A stretch of DNA of 64,000 bases from Bugulina stolonifera (GCA_935421135.1 OW285190.1:2480001-2544000), one strand, 5' to 3'. Counted from the stretch's first letter, positions 1-12,339 are shown. Notes: generated from the letters alone by a model not told the origin. Made by a program: numbers and translations.

Positions 1-530
1 TTTATTTTGCATATGATTTAGATGATTCGAAGCATCTTTTGTAATAACCCGACCCATTTTGGGTCGGCCATCGGGCTTCCGGCCGCCATGTTGTTGCACA
101 ATTTCCGGATGACCCTACGTCGTCTTTTCCCGACACTACGCCGGCCTTTTTACCGGAACTTCCTCCGGAATTCCTCTTACTATATAAAGGGCATTGTTTT
201 TACGTTTGTTGTCTCAGTTCATGCTTGGATCTCAGTAAAGACACATCTATACTTATATACAGAGACTTTCACTTCGTAGATAGGTCATTTTAGTTGTTAA
301 GGTCCTCGACCTTGCAACACGAACTGCCTACTAGGTCGGATCACTCTCTTTCTCAGTATAGTAAACAAGCATTGACTCGGGATCATATGGGTCGTCTTTG
401 GTAGTTCTTTGACTACTGACACCGATCAATCTTTCATGTAATGAGAAGGCCTAGCACCACTCATAGGAACTTCACTTTGGACTCGGGAGTTGCCTTAGGA
501 CGACCATACCAGAAACCAAAATCCATTCCA
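1..530 (+). repeat. LTR-A, 5'-truncated by window edge (solo or 3' LTR)
   Basis: This matches the LTRs of the full element at 34.8-40.0 kb. It has the CCGACC/GGTCGG-rich U3 block (about 48-150), a TATA box (tatataaagg near 180), a poly(A)-type signal near 230 (cagtaaagacac, AATAAA in the other copies) and the 3' motif with a TAATG core. It ends in CCATTCCA at 530 and is followed by ATAC, the target duplication used by sibling copies. The left end is outside the window. Confidence 0.75.
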
Positions 531-1149
531 ATACAGTAGATTTATACATTGGAGGAATTATAGCAGAAGCCTTCTGAAGTTATGCTATAATACATAAATA
601 CCACTGTTTTAATTACAGTGGCCAGGGTACGACAATGGGACCATCTGGTATGAACAGTTATCTACAGGGCAGTATATAGCGTAGCTTACATGTAGGTTAG
701 TGATTTAAGTGTGTACATTGTATAACCTCACTATTTCATTTTCCATCTACCATATACAGTAATTCATGTAAAAGTTCAATTTGTACATGTCCCCAGCAGT
801 CTCAAGGTTTTAGCAAGTAGTAACTAAGATTAACTTCCCACCAAGTTAAATTCAGTTTTTGTTGGATGCACCTTAAGTTTAGTTTTATATAGTCTAAGTT
901 TTTATAGAGGCCTTGAATTATTTCTTCTGCAGTTTTAGTAAAATATGGTAACATTAGTAGTATAGAAGTTTCCGGTTCAAGTTTCACTTTCATTTATTAA
1001 TTCAGTATTTATAATTGCAAACCTGTATAAAATTGCAATCACAGATCACAGTAGGAAGCGTGCATGAGTACTAAACATTGATCTAGATGCTTAAAGCATC
1101 ATCTATGGTCTAAAATTACCACGTGTTATGTGTATGTGGATATTATGTA

Positions 1150-1297
1150 GCAATTATACCAAACTATGCTGATGTTATGCTCAAACAGTAAACTAGGAGA
1201 GCATAACCAAGCAGCTTGCTCTCCGCTCCTTATCTACTATATATGTATATAAGTAAGTTATGCCATCGTACCCAAGACTCATCCAGGTGTCTTCATC
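1150..1297 (+). promoter_or_regulatory. conserved promoter module of secreted-protein family, copy A
   Basis: About 140 bp just upstream of the start codon are closely matched at 41.73-41.87 kb and 48.95-49.07 kb, the other two places where the 5' end of this family is found. Shared parts are a block around 1183-1222 (stem GCATAACCAAGC), a TATA-like stretch ctactatata at 1234-1243 and a short leader with an ATCCAGGTGTCTTCATC-like sequence before the ATG. The leader lies 30-60 bp after the TATA-like stretch, as expected for a core promoter. Confidence 0.65.
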
Positions 1298-3654
1298 ATG
1301 TCCAACCTCTGGATATCGGTAAGTAATCAGTAATAATTATACATTTTATTATCATTGAACAGTTTTATTGTAATAACTTGTTTTGAGATTTTCTATGTTC
1401 TATCTTAGGCTTATGATGAGGATTGAAGTAAACAGTCCAACAGCTAAAACAAGTTTGTTGCTCAATCATTGTTGAACAGCTCAATTTTAATATGCACTTC
1501 ATTCTATATTCTATAAACGTTCTATTTTTGAACTGGCCGCATTTCCATTCATTGCTAATTTTTGACTCTTTTGAATAGATGTTCTACATGTATAAACCTA
1601 GGTATTTGAAGATGCTGGTGTGGATTTGTGATAAAATGTACTACTTGGATGCTTTTAATATTTTTGTTTCATTGTTTGACATTAGTCCTAGTATCACCAT
1701 CAGAGGGACATAAATTCATTTGACCAACATTGTGTTCGCCTGACAATGATACTAGGGCTAGTAACAAAATATCAGGAATAAAAATCGAAAGTGCACTTTG
1801 CATTCCTTTTTATACTGGGTATAGACGTGTTGCATAATATGTGTTGCATAATATGTGTTGCATAATACGTGTTGCATAACACATGTTACTTAATACATGT
1901 TACATAAGACGTGTTGCATAATACTTGTTGCATAATATTGCTGCATAATATGCTTTGCATAATACGTAAACATCCACATGGGTAGGAAGTTCTGTTGTAC
2001 CATAGAGATACTTTTGTCAGTATAGTTTAAAATAATGACAGCATACAAAAATTGCATAGTGTAGTGATTTTTACAAATCCTTCCTTTACAATATGCCAGA
2101 TGAAAGTTTGTTTTATAGCTTAACCAAGTGTCTGAGTTAACCTAATTTGCATGCATGAATATATCCATATACATGCATATTATATAGGGTATATTTTGTT
2201 GTTTCTGCTTGCAGTTGATGTTGATCTTTACAATTATACTCTTGAGCAAAAGTCATCCACACCAACAGGGTCAGCCTGCAGCAAATAAAGAGAATACTGG
2301 AAGTCATCCAGAAGAACTGGGTAAATCTGCAGCAAAGAAAGAGAATACTGGAAGTCATCCAGAAGAACAGGGTAAACCTGCGGCCAGCAAGGAAAACACT
2401 GAAAGCCATTCAGAAGAAGAGAAGGGGAAAGATAATGTGGACATTTTAGAAACAGAAATGACTCAAGATAAACGGTCTAGAAAGCTATTATCTTCACTGT
2501 CTGAATACTACATAAAAAAACAGCTTGTGAAGATTGTTAACACCTTGAAGAAAAAAAGACCAAAATACATGAAAAACAATGAAAATCAGTGGGTTATAGC
2601 GACACCTTTGAAAATTGGCCTGGAAGATAATGGCAGACTGACAGTGGACCATGAGATAGATGAAAAAGATGATGGTGAAAATGAGGTGTACACCAATCGT
2701 GATTACGGAGATGAATGGCTTAAAGCAACATGCAAAGACACCTGTGAAGATGGACTCAACGGTCTACTAACAAAGATGCAATCTGATAAGGTGTTAAATG
2801 AACAGTTTAGCAACAAAGTTCATACTGAGCTGCAAATGTTGTACAGAGATGATAACTTCAACTTGATGGATAAAGAAACTAACAAAGACAAAGTGATACT
2901 CGTTTACTCTTACTACATCCCATGTGCTCAAATTCAGTTTGAGAATGGTGGAGTGTTTGCGGAATGTGCTGGAGAAATGACTGCTTTCAGAGCTGACCCA
3001 GAAAAGAATAAAAACAACAACTATTTCATTATCATCTATGAATCTACTGATTACCTACGCACAGTTGCAACGGTTTCTCGACTTTACATGGAACTTGGAG
3101 GAATACCTTCTTTTCACTACAGGCGGAAGGGAGACAAGAGAAAAAACCGAAAAAAGAATCTCTACAAAGATGAGCATGTTCTTGGCTTCTCCAAAACCTA
3201 TTTTATTGGCAAACCAGTTGCTATACACTTTCCGCGACCTCTCAATAATGATAAGTACAAGTTTAGTAGTACTCAGCTATTCACAGATTGTTTGGCCAGA
3301 AACAGCTTCCTTGTGGCAGATATTGAGACTAGTTTTAAAGAGAAATTCAATACTGTTATCCGCTACATGTATAATGATGCTCGTGAGGACCTAAATAAGG
3401 GCTATGTTGCTTTGCATAGGAAAATAAAAAAGAAACTTGAACCCGAATCACATGATTACATTATTGTAGTATCATGCTACAAGTTTACAGGATATTTTGA
3501 AATGGATATGTACACTGCCGATGTGATATCTGATGATGTGCGGAATCACTATTATAATTATGAAGGATACCATAAAGAAACTCGCAGACTACCAGACACT
3601 GAACAACCCGCCTACCAAGAAATGGTTAACAGGTTGAATAAATTGTTTAAGTGA
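1298..3654 (+). CDS. secreted protein with deaminase-like HxE / PC...C motifs, copy A (2 exons)
   Basis: The spliced CDS is 1298-1318 plus 2215-3654. Exon 1 is only 7 codons (MSNLWIS) before a GTAAGT donor. The acceptor cttgcag ends at 2214 and both exons are phase 0. Joined, the N-terminus is a short leader plus LMLIFTIILL, a good signal peptide followed by SKSHP, so the product (about 486 aa) should be secreted. Next come three degenerate ~20-aa Glu/Lys-rich repeats (2263-2440), then a conserved region with H210-T-E212, P243-C244 and C258-A-G-E-M. HxE followed by PC...C recalls the zinc site of the cytidine deaminase fold, though the 13-residue gap between the two Cys is long. Other Cys (CKDTC; SCYKF) suggest disulfides. 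Copy B (49.1-51.4 kb) conserves all of these. Function is unknown; deaminase is an inference from motifs only. Confidence 0.75.
1828..1968 (+). repeat. 14-bp tandem repeat in intron 1 of copy A
   Basis: About nine degenerate units of a GTTGCATAATAYGT-type 14-mer lie inside the 896-bp intron (1319-2214). They are absent from the intron of copy B, so they are not part of the shared gene structure. Confidence 0.8.
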
Positions 3655-4250
3655 GATCAGTAGTTTAATATGTTCTCTTCCTGAATCTAGACTCCTGGCT
3701 AGTCGACGCATCACTGCAAACTTCTTTTTGTCTAAAAACACCATATTATTTGATCTGTAACTATTTATTACATTTTACATCTTTGCAAGTTAGTATTGTA
3801 TCACCAAAATATCTATGGGATGTTAATGCTGATGCTCATGTTTTATCATCTTTATCTGGTAATTATACTGTACTATTTTACGTCGAGAAATTGTTTTAAT
3901 GTTTATTTTGTGTGCAAACTGAAAATGCAACAAGCTATTAAATAATTCAATATTTATTTGCGAGCTAAAAGTAGATTGCCCTAAAAGCGGATACTGTTTG
4001 AGAGTTTTAACTTTTGCTAGCGAGTGACAAAGTCACAACGAGTATCTATCGCTATCAAATTTTGCTTTCAAAATGATTTAAATAAATACTGGTTCAAACT
4101 GACCATATGTGCAGCTATTTAGCTATATGATGCACAGTTGGATGCCTAAAAAAGCAGCAAATATTTGGTGTAACATAATTGGTAAGCAGTGTAGAGTAGA
4201 TTAGTGTTGTACTGTAGTCCCTTTATTATTATAACTCATTCTCTAAGCAT
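3655..4250. other. 3' flank of copy A, no gene seen
   Basis: AT-rich sequence without a coding-like frame. It presumably contains the 3' UTR of the upstream gene; no strong AATAAA signal was identified directly after the stop. Confidence 0.5.
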
Positions 4251-4343
4251 CTACTTATATACAAAGCTACTTATATACAAAGCTACTTATATACAAAGCT
4301 ACTTATATACAAAGCTACTTATATACAAAGCTACTTATATACA
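4251..4343 (+). repeat. 16-bp minisatellite
   Basis: Five to six near-perfect copies of ACTTATATACAAAGCT, directly next to a second minisatellite that shares the ACAAAG core. The second may have arisen from the first. Confidence 0.9.
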
Positions 4344-4361
4344 CGTGGCTCCGGATCCACC

Positions 4362-4728
4362 GGCTACAAAGCCACTAGCTACAAAGTCACTAGCTACAAA
4401 GCCACTAGCTACAAAGCCACTAGCTACAAAGCCACTAGCTACAAAGTCACTAGCTACAAAGTCACTAGCTACAAAGCCACTAGCTACAAAGTCACAAGCT
4501 ACAAAGCCACTAGCTAAAAGTCACTAGCTACAAAGTCACTAGCTACAAAGTCACTAGCTACAAAGTCACTAGCTACACAGCCACTAGCTACAAAGTCACT
4601 AGCTACAAAGCCACTAGCTACAAAGTCACTAGCTACAAAGTCACTAGCTACAAAGTCACTAGCTACAAAGCCACTAGCTACAAAGTCACTAGATACAAAG
4701 CCACTAGCTACACAGCCACTAGCTACAA
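4362..4728 (+). repeat. 15-bp minisatellite (AGCTACAAAGYCACT)n
   Basis: About 24 copies of a 15-mer that alternates between AAAGCCACT and AAAGTCACT variants. Because 15 is a multiple of 3, both strands stay open and produce repetitive frames (LATKP.. on plus, VASDF.. on minus). I do not regard these as genes. Confidence 0.92.
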
Positions 4729-6184
4729 CTACTAACACTACATTCCTCCATGGGCTTAGATACAGAAATACATAACATCCAAAGTACCAATTGAAGAGAA
4801 AAAGTTTCACAAAGCATACATCATGTAATATAAAACAAAACAGAGAAATCCTATTTGGGATCAAACATTCACACCCTTGCATATAAAAATCCTGAAACCT
4901 TTCAAGAGGGAGAATTTCCAAAATTGACCAAAACTGATCAAAAAGCTGAATGGCTTGTTGGATAGTGCTCAGCTAGAGCTATTCAAAAAAGTTTGCTAGT
5001 GCAAGCGCAGATGATGTCATGATGATGTCATCTGCCACAAATTGATCTCAACAAATGCAGTCTATGGAATCTGAGTAATTCAGTTAACCTTGTTACAAAG
5101 CCCATGGAAAGGTTTTTATTTAATAACTTTTCTATTAACCAAGAGTTTATGAATTCTTTCTACACTTTAGATAACATGATACTTAGCCACATATTATATT
5201 CACGTGCAATTAGCAAGAAAACTTTTCATTTGTTTGAGGGTATACTACAATGAGTAGACAACTTCTTCATATCTTCTAAAAGCTCCCATAAGTGAATAGA
5301 GGCAGTGGGTAGCATATTTTCTGGTATATTTTTAAAATACACATAACTACTTCCACTTGTGGTAAAACAATATTAGCACTGAAAGAGAAATAAAAAACTA
5401 AATTTCGCATGAACGGTTTCCAATTACATTTCTCCACTCATACAAGAGAGGACAACTCAGGAAGACTTCCCAACCTTTGGTGTTTCTTCCACCTTAAGGC
5501 CTTTGCCTAGCCCTGGAACTAATAGTTTGAGCTAACTAAGTTTTCAAATTAACCTAGGCCGAGTTCGACTGTAAATATAAAATATATTTTCTTTTTTATT
5601 ATCTAGCAGAAATTATGTAGTTTTGCAACTCGTTGAATTGATCTAGGTTGCAAATAACATCTCAAGATGGCATCTTAGAATTAGGGTGAACGGATTTAGA
5701 TACGAGATCTTGCTTGGTCAGAGTTAGTCATCCGAGGTTTATTAGAAAACCAGGTTCCTTGCACAAAAATGTGAAATTTGTGTTTGGTCCTGTGTGTGAA
5801 ATCTGTAAAAGGAGTGGATTTAAAAAATTTTGAGGGAGTTCATGTGTCTGAAAGTTCGGGTGCAAATATATCAGGGTTGGGACTGCTGCAGTGGACATGG
5901 TATTATATTCTTTTGTACCAGTGAATGCTGTGTTAAACTCATAATTAAATTTCTACTAGCAATTTAGCTTGTTCACTGATTTTTAAACTCAATTAGTGCA
6001 TTTCCAGCTCGATTTTAAAATTAAAATATCAGATGAAATTATTACACCTTCTGAAGGTGTCTCTACAGTAATATTAAGTGTTTTTCCTTTGTGGGTTACA
6101 ATAATTCAACTAATACTAGTTTTGGACTATCAAGTTAGCAAACCGATAATCTAGAGCATGGGTGATTATGTACATGTATGTACA
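4729..6184. other. AT-rich intergenic stretch
   Basis: No coding-like frame, RNA gene or repeat structure that I recognise. Confidence 0.5.
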
Positions 6185-7403
6185 CAGGGGCGTATTTTAA
6201 GGGGCGGCAGGGAGGCACTGCCGCCCCTGTTTTCAAAATAAAGTGGCCTAAAAACACTACTTTTGAACATTTGACACTGTTTTCCTTAATATTTGCTTCA
6301 TTTCCGGTTTGCGACCGAAGCGTTATCTCTATAGTTTTAACTCTATGGCGTTATCACTCTACTTATAACTCTATGGTGTTGCTGCGTCACAATAACCAGT
6401 AATCTTGGAATAATCACTACATTGCAAGTGGCACACAAAGAGGCCCATAAAACTATGTACTCTGCTAAAAGACTCTATGGTTATGCCAAGGTTAAAAACT
6501 TGCGATCTTGTGAATGAATGAATAAATATTTTTATGGATAGTTATTTATACCAAGGAAAAAATAATAAATGTGAAAGTAAAAGTAGTGAACAGTTGAATC
6601 AGGTGAATCAATTTGTAAGTCACTGCTATCAATGACGTGGTTTCTTCCCTGTCACTGACTACGAGCAGATGCATGAAATTTAATTCCAATATTATTTTGG
6701 CTTCTGATAAAAATATTTATGGTTTTTTCTTTTAATATAATATAATTAAAAGTGTTTCCATTCATTTTAGTCATTCATTCCAGCCATTGCCACTCCACTG
6801 ACAGCTACTACTCTGCTGCTACATTCACTACTAACAACTAAATATGTATTGTAAAGGAAAAATACTAATTTAAAAATAACATAATACAATAATAATTAAG
6901 TATTTTAATTTTAAATTTATATATAATTAATATAATTACACCATTAATATTATCTTAACTTTAATAGGCTGCCACACTTTTCTTGCAAAAATATTTATTT
7001 TAAATACATTTTATTTTAAATAATTAATTTATAATGACAACAGTTGTTGATCAGCTACTAAAATTTGAAAATCTTAATTTAAAAAATACACTTGTGCCTA
7101 TGGACTCTTTGTAAAAATATACAATCATGCAGTATTGTAGTTATTATAAAATTCTACTAACTAGTAATAGTACTGTAACACTTTCACTCCTGTTGCAAGT
7201 AGTAGTAACTTTATTAAGCAGAAGTAGTAATGAGTACTTGTTGTAGTGATGTTAGAACTACCTTGCTGCTATGTCTAATTTTTGCACTTCAGAGAGTGAG
7301 ATTTGAAAATTTTCCGCTGCGCGGGCATTTGCGGGGGGTGCCCGCACCCCCCTCCCACCCAACTTTCTGCCTCCCCACTCAATTTTTCTAACCTACGCCC
7401 CTG
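6185..7403. mobile_element. non-autonomous hAT-like element (MITE)
   Basis: It begins CAGGGGCGTA and ends TACGCCCCTG, perfect 10-bp terminal inverted repeats of the kind common in hAT elements. Just inside each end lies a short G-rich/C-rich block (6200-6230; 7320-7375). The interior (about 1.2 kb) is AT-rich with no transposase frame. Both flanks contain GTACA, but I could not define an exact 8-bp target duplication. Confidence 0.7.
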
Positions 7404-7583
7404 GTACACGTACATGTATTATATAGGCTAGATAAGTAGAGTTCATTATTATAGCTTACAAGTTTTGTGACAAACAATAACTACAAGTACATGTGTTTTT
7501 GCAAAGAGCAACCACCTCAAAACATTATCCAATAATAATCCATCGTTTGTTTAGATTGCCAAACTAAGATTTTGTAAGATACT

Positions 7584-8579
7584 GTAATGTTTTAGTGTTT
7601 ATTTACATACGGGTGCCGAGGGCACGAGTATGCGAAAGGCTTGGAAGCTGGTAGAGGACGACCAAGTGACCTTCCACACATCACATGAAAGAGTGAACAG
7701 TTATTAAGTGCCCTTGTTATTACATGTATATATCTGGACGTAGGCCGATGCTGAGACTCATTAAAGAGTCCAGGGTTGACGTAGGTCTGTAAACCTTATA
7801 CTCCATAGGAGTGTAGTGAAAGATCTGGTATTCTAGGAACTTAAGCCCGACGCTAGTTTCATATAGAATCCGGGATTGACCTAAGTCGTAGAAGTGGTGT
7901 AGAGATATGCTTAAACGAGGATGGGGATGAACTCAAGCCGTATGGATCTATGGATCCGCCGGTGGAGTTACCCGCCTACAAGAGTAAGCCTCTATAGATT
8001 TGAGTTAGGAGATGTTGCTTTATTAGAGCGCAATCAACAACTGATTTTGTACAGAAAATGTGCTGTCTTATATACTAAATCTACTTCCGGCAAAAAGTGG
8101 TCGATAAGGTGTCGGCCGGCCGATAAGGTATCGGGTCCGGAACTGATGCAACAACATGGATGGTTCCGCCCGACGTTAGCCACAAAAAAGGTCAGCCTTG
8201 GCACAAAAGGTGCTTACAATGGTCCAAAATGGAAAGTATACAAATATGAGCCTATTCCAAGATATCGGCCTTGGAAAGTATATGGTAAAAGACTCAGTCT
8301 AGTACAATCAGATAATTGCTTATAATATGTGGGAAAAACCAAGTGTAATTGCAATAATCTGATTGGTGGATAATAATAATAGAGCACACGATAAGTGGTT
8401 GATTGTAATAAAAGTATAAGCATGCATGTATAATAAATGTACAAGGTAAGACAATAATTCATGAGTGGACAATATGGGTAAGTGTCAATACATGTATGTA
8501 TAGAAATAATTATATAAACAATGTCAATGCATATCAGGACAAGAACACAGTCTATGTCTAGGCAGGCTGCTTCACCACA
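7584..8579 (-). repeat. LTR-B solo LTR
   Basis: A 996-bp LTR on the minus strand, reading TGTGGTGAAGCAGCC...AAACATTACA. It is flanked by the 4-bp duplication ATAC (7580-7583 and 8580-8583). It contains the family's TATA region, a poly(A)-type signal before GCAACATCTCC (ctaataaagcaac near 8025), and CCGAC/GTCGG motifs. No internal region is next to it. An apparent frame at 7921-8325 is LTR sequence read in the antisense direction. Confidence 0.88.
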
Positions 8580-8744
8580 ATACACTGCTAACCAGAACCA
8601 CTCCGAAGTCTCTCAAGCAAACTTTAAGTATGATTGTGCTTGCCTTAAAGATTTGGATAACATTGTAGTATCTGTGTGCCACTGGCCAGGGCTTATCCTG
8701 CACAGTCACTACTGGCTTGTAAGAGTAAGAGATGACAAATCACT

Positions 8745-8786
8745 GCATGATTCCAGCCACCTGCTAACAACGCAGGTGGCTCATGC
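8745..8786. other. long perfect hairpin
   Basis: AGCCACCTGC (8755-8764) and GCAGGTGGCT (8772-8781) form a perfect 10-bp stem with a 7-base loop. After a 4-base bulge the stem is extended by GCATGA/TCATGC. There is no U-run or gene to relate it to; it may be part of an unrecognised small repeat. Confidence 0.6.
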
Positions 8787-9055
8787 TAGCTCTGTTACCC
8801 TGTATCTAGTTACCACTTTAAGTAGGTACTGGGTGCACTGTAATCCTAGTCGCTCCTAGATCAAAGCCTCAGTAGTAGGTAGCTTAGATAGAAAGTGTGT
8901 ATTGAGTAAAGCATCCTAGCTAGTTATAATATTGACTGCACAGTATTACACAGCAAAAAAAGAGGCTTAATCATGATTGGCCGGTTGACACAAGATCATA
9001 CGGAGTTTGGCCAGCTATCAACAGCCCAAAAGTAATGAATATAGCAAGTAAATAC

Positions 9056-9731
9056 TGTAAGGGTTTCGTGATTGGTATATGTCGTCTCCACCCGTGTAAC
9101 AAGTGAAGTACCTATGAGTGGTGCTAGGTTTTCTCATTACATGAAAGATCAACAGGTACTAGTAGTCGGATAATTACTCGAGTCAATGCTTGCCGACTAT
9201 ACTGAAAAAGAGAGTGATCCGACCTAGTAGGCAGTTCGGGAGGCAAGGTCAAAGACCTTGGCAACTAGAACGACCTATCTACAAAGTGAAAATCTCTGTA
9301 TAAGTAGTATAGAAGTGTCTTTGTTAAGATCCAAGCACCAACTGAGACAATAAACATAAAAACAATGTGCTTTACATACTGTAAAAGGCCGACGTAGTGT
9401 CGTAAAAAGCCTCTGTAGTGTCGTCCGAAAACTACACAACAAGATGGCGCGGAAGCCCGAGGCCGACCCAAAATAGGTCGGGTTTAACAAAGGATGCTTA
9501 CAATCATCCAATTCATGTACAAAATGAAAATCAAGCATTTCTGAGAGGTCGGCCCTCTTTACATGGGTATAAAAAGGACATACTTGCTCAGTAATGCACA
9601 TTATAAGTACATGTATATAAGTGATAGTTTACTACAGGGATAAGTTAACACAGGCAAGTATATGCAGTAAGTGTTCATAGTAAGTACAATATGATGGGGA
9701 GGCTGAATAGAAAGTTACATGAACCATTACA
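9056..9731 (-). repeat. LTR-A solo LTR
   Basis: A 676-bp LTR-A copy on the minus strand, flanked by ATAC at 9052-9055 and 9732-9735. The termini read TGTAATGGTTC...CCCTTACA on the minus strand. It shares with the other LTR-A copies the poly(A) region (cagaacgac.. / aaagacact near 9315), the CCGACC block and the TAATG 3' motif. It is diverged and lacks an internal region. Confidence 0.85.
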
Positions 9732-9735
9732 ATAC

Positions 9736-10380
9736 AATAATATGAATGTCTCAGGTATACTAGATTAGGTAATTGCTAATTAAAGCATAATCATTACATA
9801 ACAGATAAGATATACAATGTTGATATTAATACGTGGCTACTAGTTGATGCAGAGTCAACTGTTTTGCCAGGTTACTAGGGTGATAGCTTATCCCAGGAGC
9901 CCTGTCCACCGCTATATCAATTGGAATGAATGCTGTAGAATTGGGTCACTCAATATTATAATAATATGATACCAATTATAAAATATTAGAACACACAGCA
10001 ATCCATAAACATAATATGACTATGCAACAAGTGTAAGCAATTAGTGGCAATGAATGTATGTACAAATATATAAAAAATTTCTAATAATTTTATGTTTTTG
10101 TCCTAGAATTGCACAATAGTATCAAATGTGTAGGAACCCAAATTCCAAACCCCCACCCCTCCAAATGAGCCCAATTGCCACTACAATTAAATTTACATGT
10201 ATGATTACCATTCTAACTAAAAACAAGACAGATAATTGTAATTAAGTTGGTAACATTATTTGTACTTATATGTACAATGTGCATACATGTACCCAGCCGA
10301 CTGTAATTATTGTCACATTGAATAAAAAAAGTTGGCAAAAATACAATAGTAGGCCTTAGCTGAAAGAGCACACATCAACT
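9736..10380. other. intergenic, nothing recognised
   Basis: AT-rich sequence with no coding-like frame and no defined repeat. Confidence 0.5.
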
Positions 10381-10439
10381 AAAAACTCTGGGCACTACTT
10401 TCTTACCTTTCTCACCTATCCAACTGTTGTCCTGGGCAA

Positions 10440-12298
10440 GTAGCAGTCCGGCAAGCTCCAAGCTCGATCCGCGAGTGCCACCTCATCCGGTCATTAACAT
10501 CCTATTGCTGTAGACCCCAGTGTTGGCCTGTTTTTTGATTTCTTAATTTGGCATGTGATATTCATATGACTGTGATCCAATGGATATGTCTAAGCATCCT
10601 CATCTCTGTGGCATCCATTCTTTTCTCCATCCTCTGAGTGACTGGCCAGGCTTCCCTTCCATAAGTGAGTGTTGGTTTAATTGACGTCTTATATATATAG
10701 GAGGGCCTGTTAAATAGTTAGGTTCGTATCAATATATAGAATTCTTAGATGTGTCTTCACTCACCAAAGTTCATGAAGATAAGGTTGTAGTTCTTTATCC
10801 AAGCTTTCTCAGCTTTCAACCGGAACTCCTCTTCTATCCCTAGCCAATCGGCAATATCGTACAGTCTCTTCCGAGACGCGTAGAATAGTCGTAATGACTA
10901 TATACATGTAACAGGACCTTTAATTTAGTAGGTACCTTTTTGCCACACATGACCCCAGATAGGTCGCACCACCTGTCCCATGCCACCCCAATCCTCTTTG
11001 CTACCTCTACACCACATCTTCCATCCTTGTCTATCAGAGTTTGAAGGTATTTAAATGTGATAGTCTCCAGCAGTTCACAAAGGTCCTCCTGGCTGTGGCT
11101 TTTCAGTTTGACTGTCTCCAAGTCGACTAAAACTAGTTGGATATCCTGTTGGAACTCTTTCATCTTTTATTGCAATTATCCTTAGACAGAACATAGGCTG
11201 GGTGGTGAACTTTCCTTTCTGGAAGCCATGCTGCCGCTTTGATATTTTCACTATTTCCCTCAGTCTGCGTTCAACAATTCTATTCCAGAGCATAAGACAT
11301 TGACTTAGCAGTTTGATTCCTCTATAATTGAAACAGTTGAGAGGGTCTCTCTTTTGCTTGTGTTATCCAACTCCTTCTCCGAACAGCTGGTATTCCTGGC
11401 TATTGCACCTCTCTCAGTACTGATGTCATCTAAATCACCCTCTCTTGGTCTTGGCTTCCCCTCTCTGTGCTACCTTCCATTTCTTCTTCACTATCTCGAT
11501 AGGGAACTTGTCAGGTCCAGTAGCCTTTCTTGTCTTCATCTTTTCTAGTTGCTCGCGAACTTCTTTTTTTTTCACTAGAGCTATCGACCCTTCTACTCGC
11601 TCGCACTCAGCAAGTTCTTTTCTCCTATTACTGGTGTTGAACAGCTGTTCAAAATACTCTTGCTATCTTCGTTTGATTTCTCCATTCTCTGACAGTACAC
11701 TTCTTTCTCTGTTCATCACAACTTTATTCTGTCTATATCTAGTGACCTCCTCTTCCTTGTTTTGGCCAACTTTTAGAGGTTCTTCTAGATCTCATCTGTA
11801 CAACTCTTCATAAGCCTTCTCTTTAGCCCTGGCTACTTCGATCTTTGACTCTATGTTCTTCATTCTGTACTCCTCTTCATATATCCTCTCTTGGTCTTGG
11901 TTTTCCCCTCTCTGTGCTACCTTCCATTTCTTCTTCCAAAAAAAAAAGGTATTAGCCAGTACCGGATCATGCATTTGAGCCACTTCAAGGATCTTCTCTC
12001 CCTCCTCATTCCTTTGTACCACTGACTCACCTCCATGCCATCTTTCAAAACCTCTCTTATCCTTCCCCATGTAGCCATTCATATCTCTTGGTACAATGAC
12101 TTCCTCCATCCTCGGTACCCGACTGATCACTCCTTCCATCTGTGTCCAAAACCCCTCTTTCGCTACCTGCCTACATCCCTGCTGTGGTGCATAAGAGCAG
12201 ACTACGTTATAGTTCTCTCCTAGTGTTACCAACTTCATTGCCATCATTCTATCAGATATTCTCTGCACATCTATAACCTGATCTTGCCAATACATGCT
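10440..12298 (-). pseudogene. decayed LINE (endonuclease + reverse transcriptase)
   Basis: It reads right to left. 12295-11950 resembles the C-terminal half of an apurinic-type endonuclease of non-LTR retrotransposons (NVVCSYAPQQG, RDMNGYMGKD, RNEEGEKILE, ANTFFF). 11293-11200 resembles the start of a reverse transcriptase (ERRLREIVKISKRQHGF). 11050-10900 resembles its C-terminal part (FKYLQTLIDKDG, RIGVAWDRW, KKVPTKLK). 10680-10560 matches the conserved tail (MRMLRHI). The catalytic YxDD region was not found, and stops and shifts separate the pieces. A 50-bp stretch is duplicated (11430 and 11885). The closest family I would name is the RTE-like group often annotated as craniofacial development protein 2-like. 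Confidence 0.8.
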
Positions 12299-12339
12299 CA
12301 GACAAATCCTACTCCGACTAGCTTTTGATGCCTCAAAAC

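Noticed and set aside
4204..4921. LATKP repeat protein (plus) and ASDFV repeat protein (minus)
   Set aside because: A 15-bp minisatellite keeps both strands open; no supporting gene structure.
7921..8325. 134-codon frame that could be taken for a gene
   Set aside because: Lies wholly within the LTR-B solo LTR at 7584-8579, in antisense to the element.
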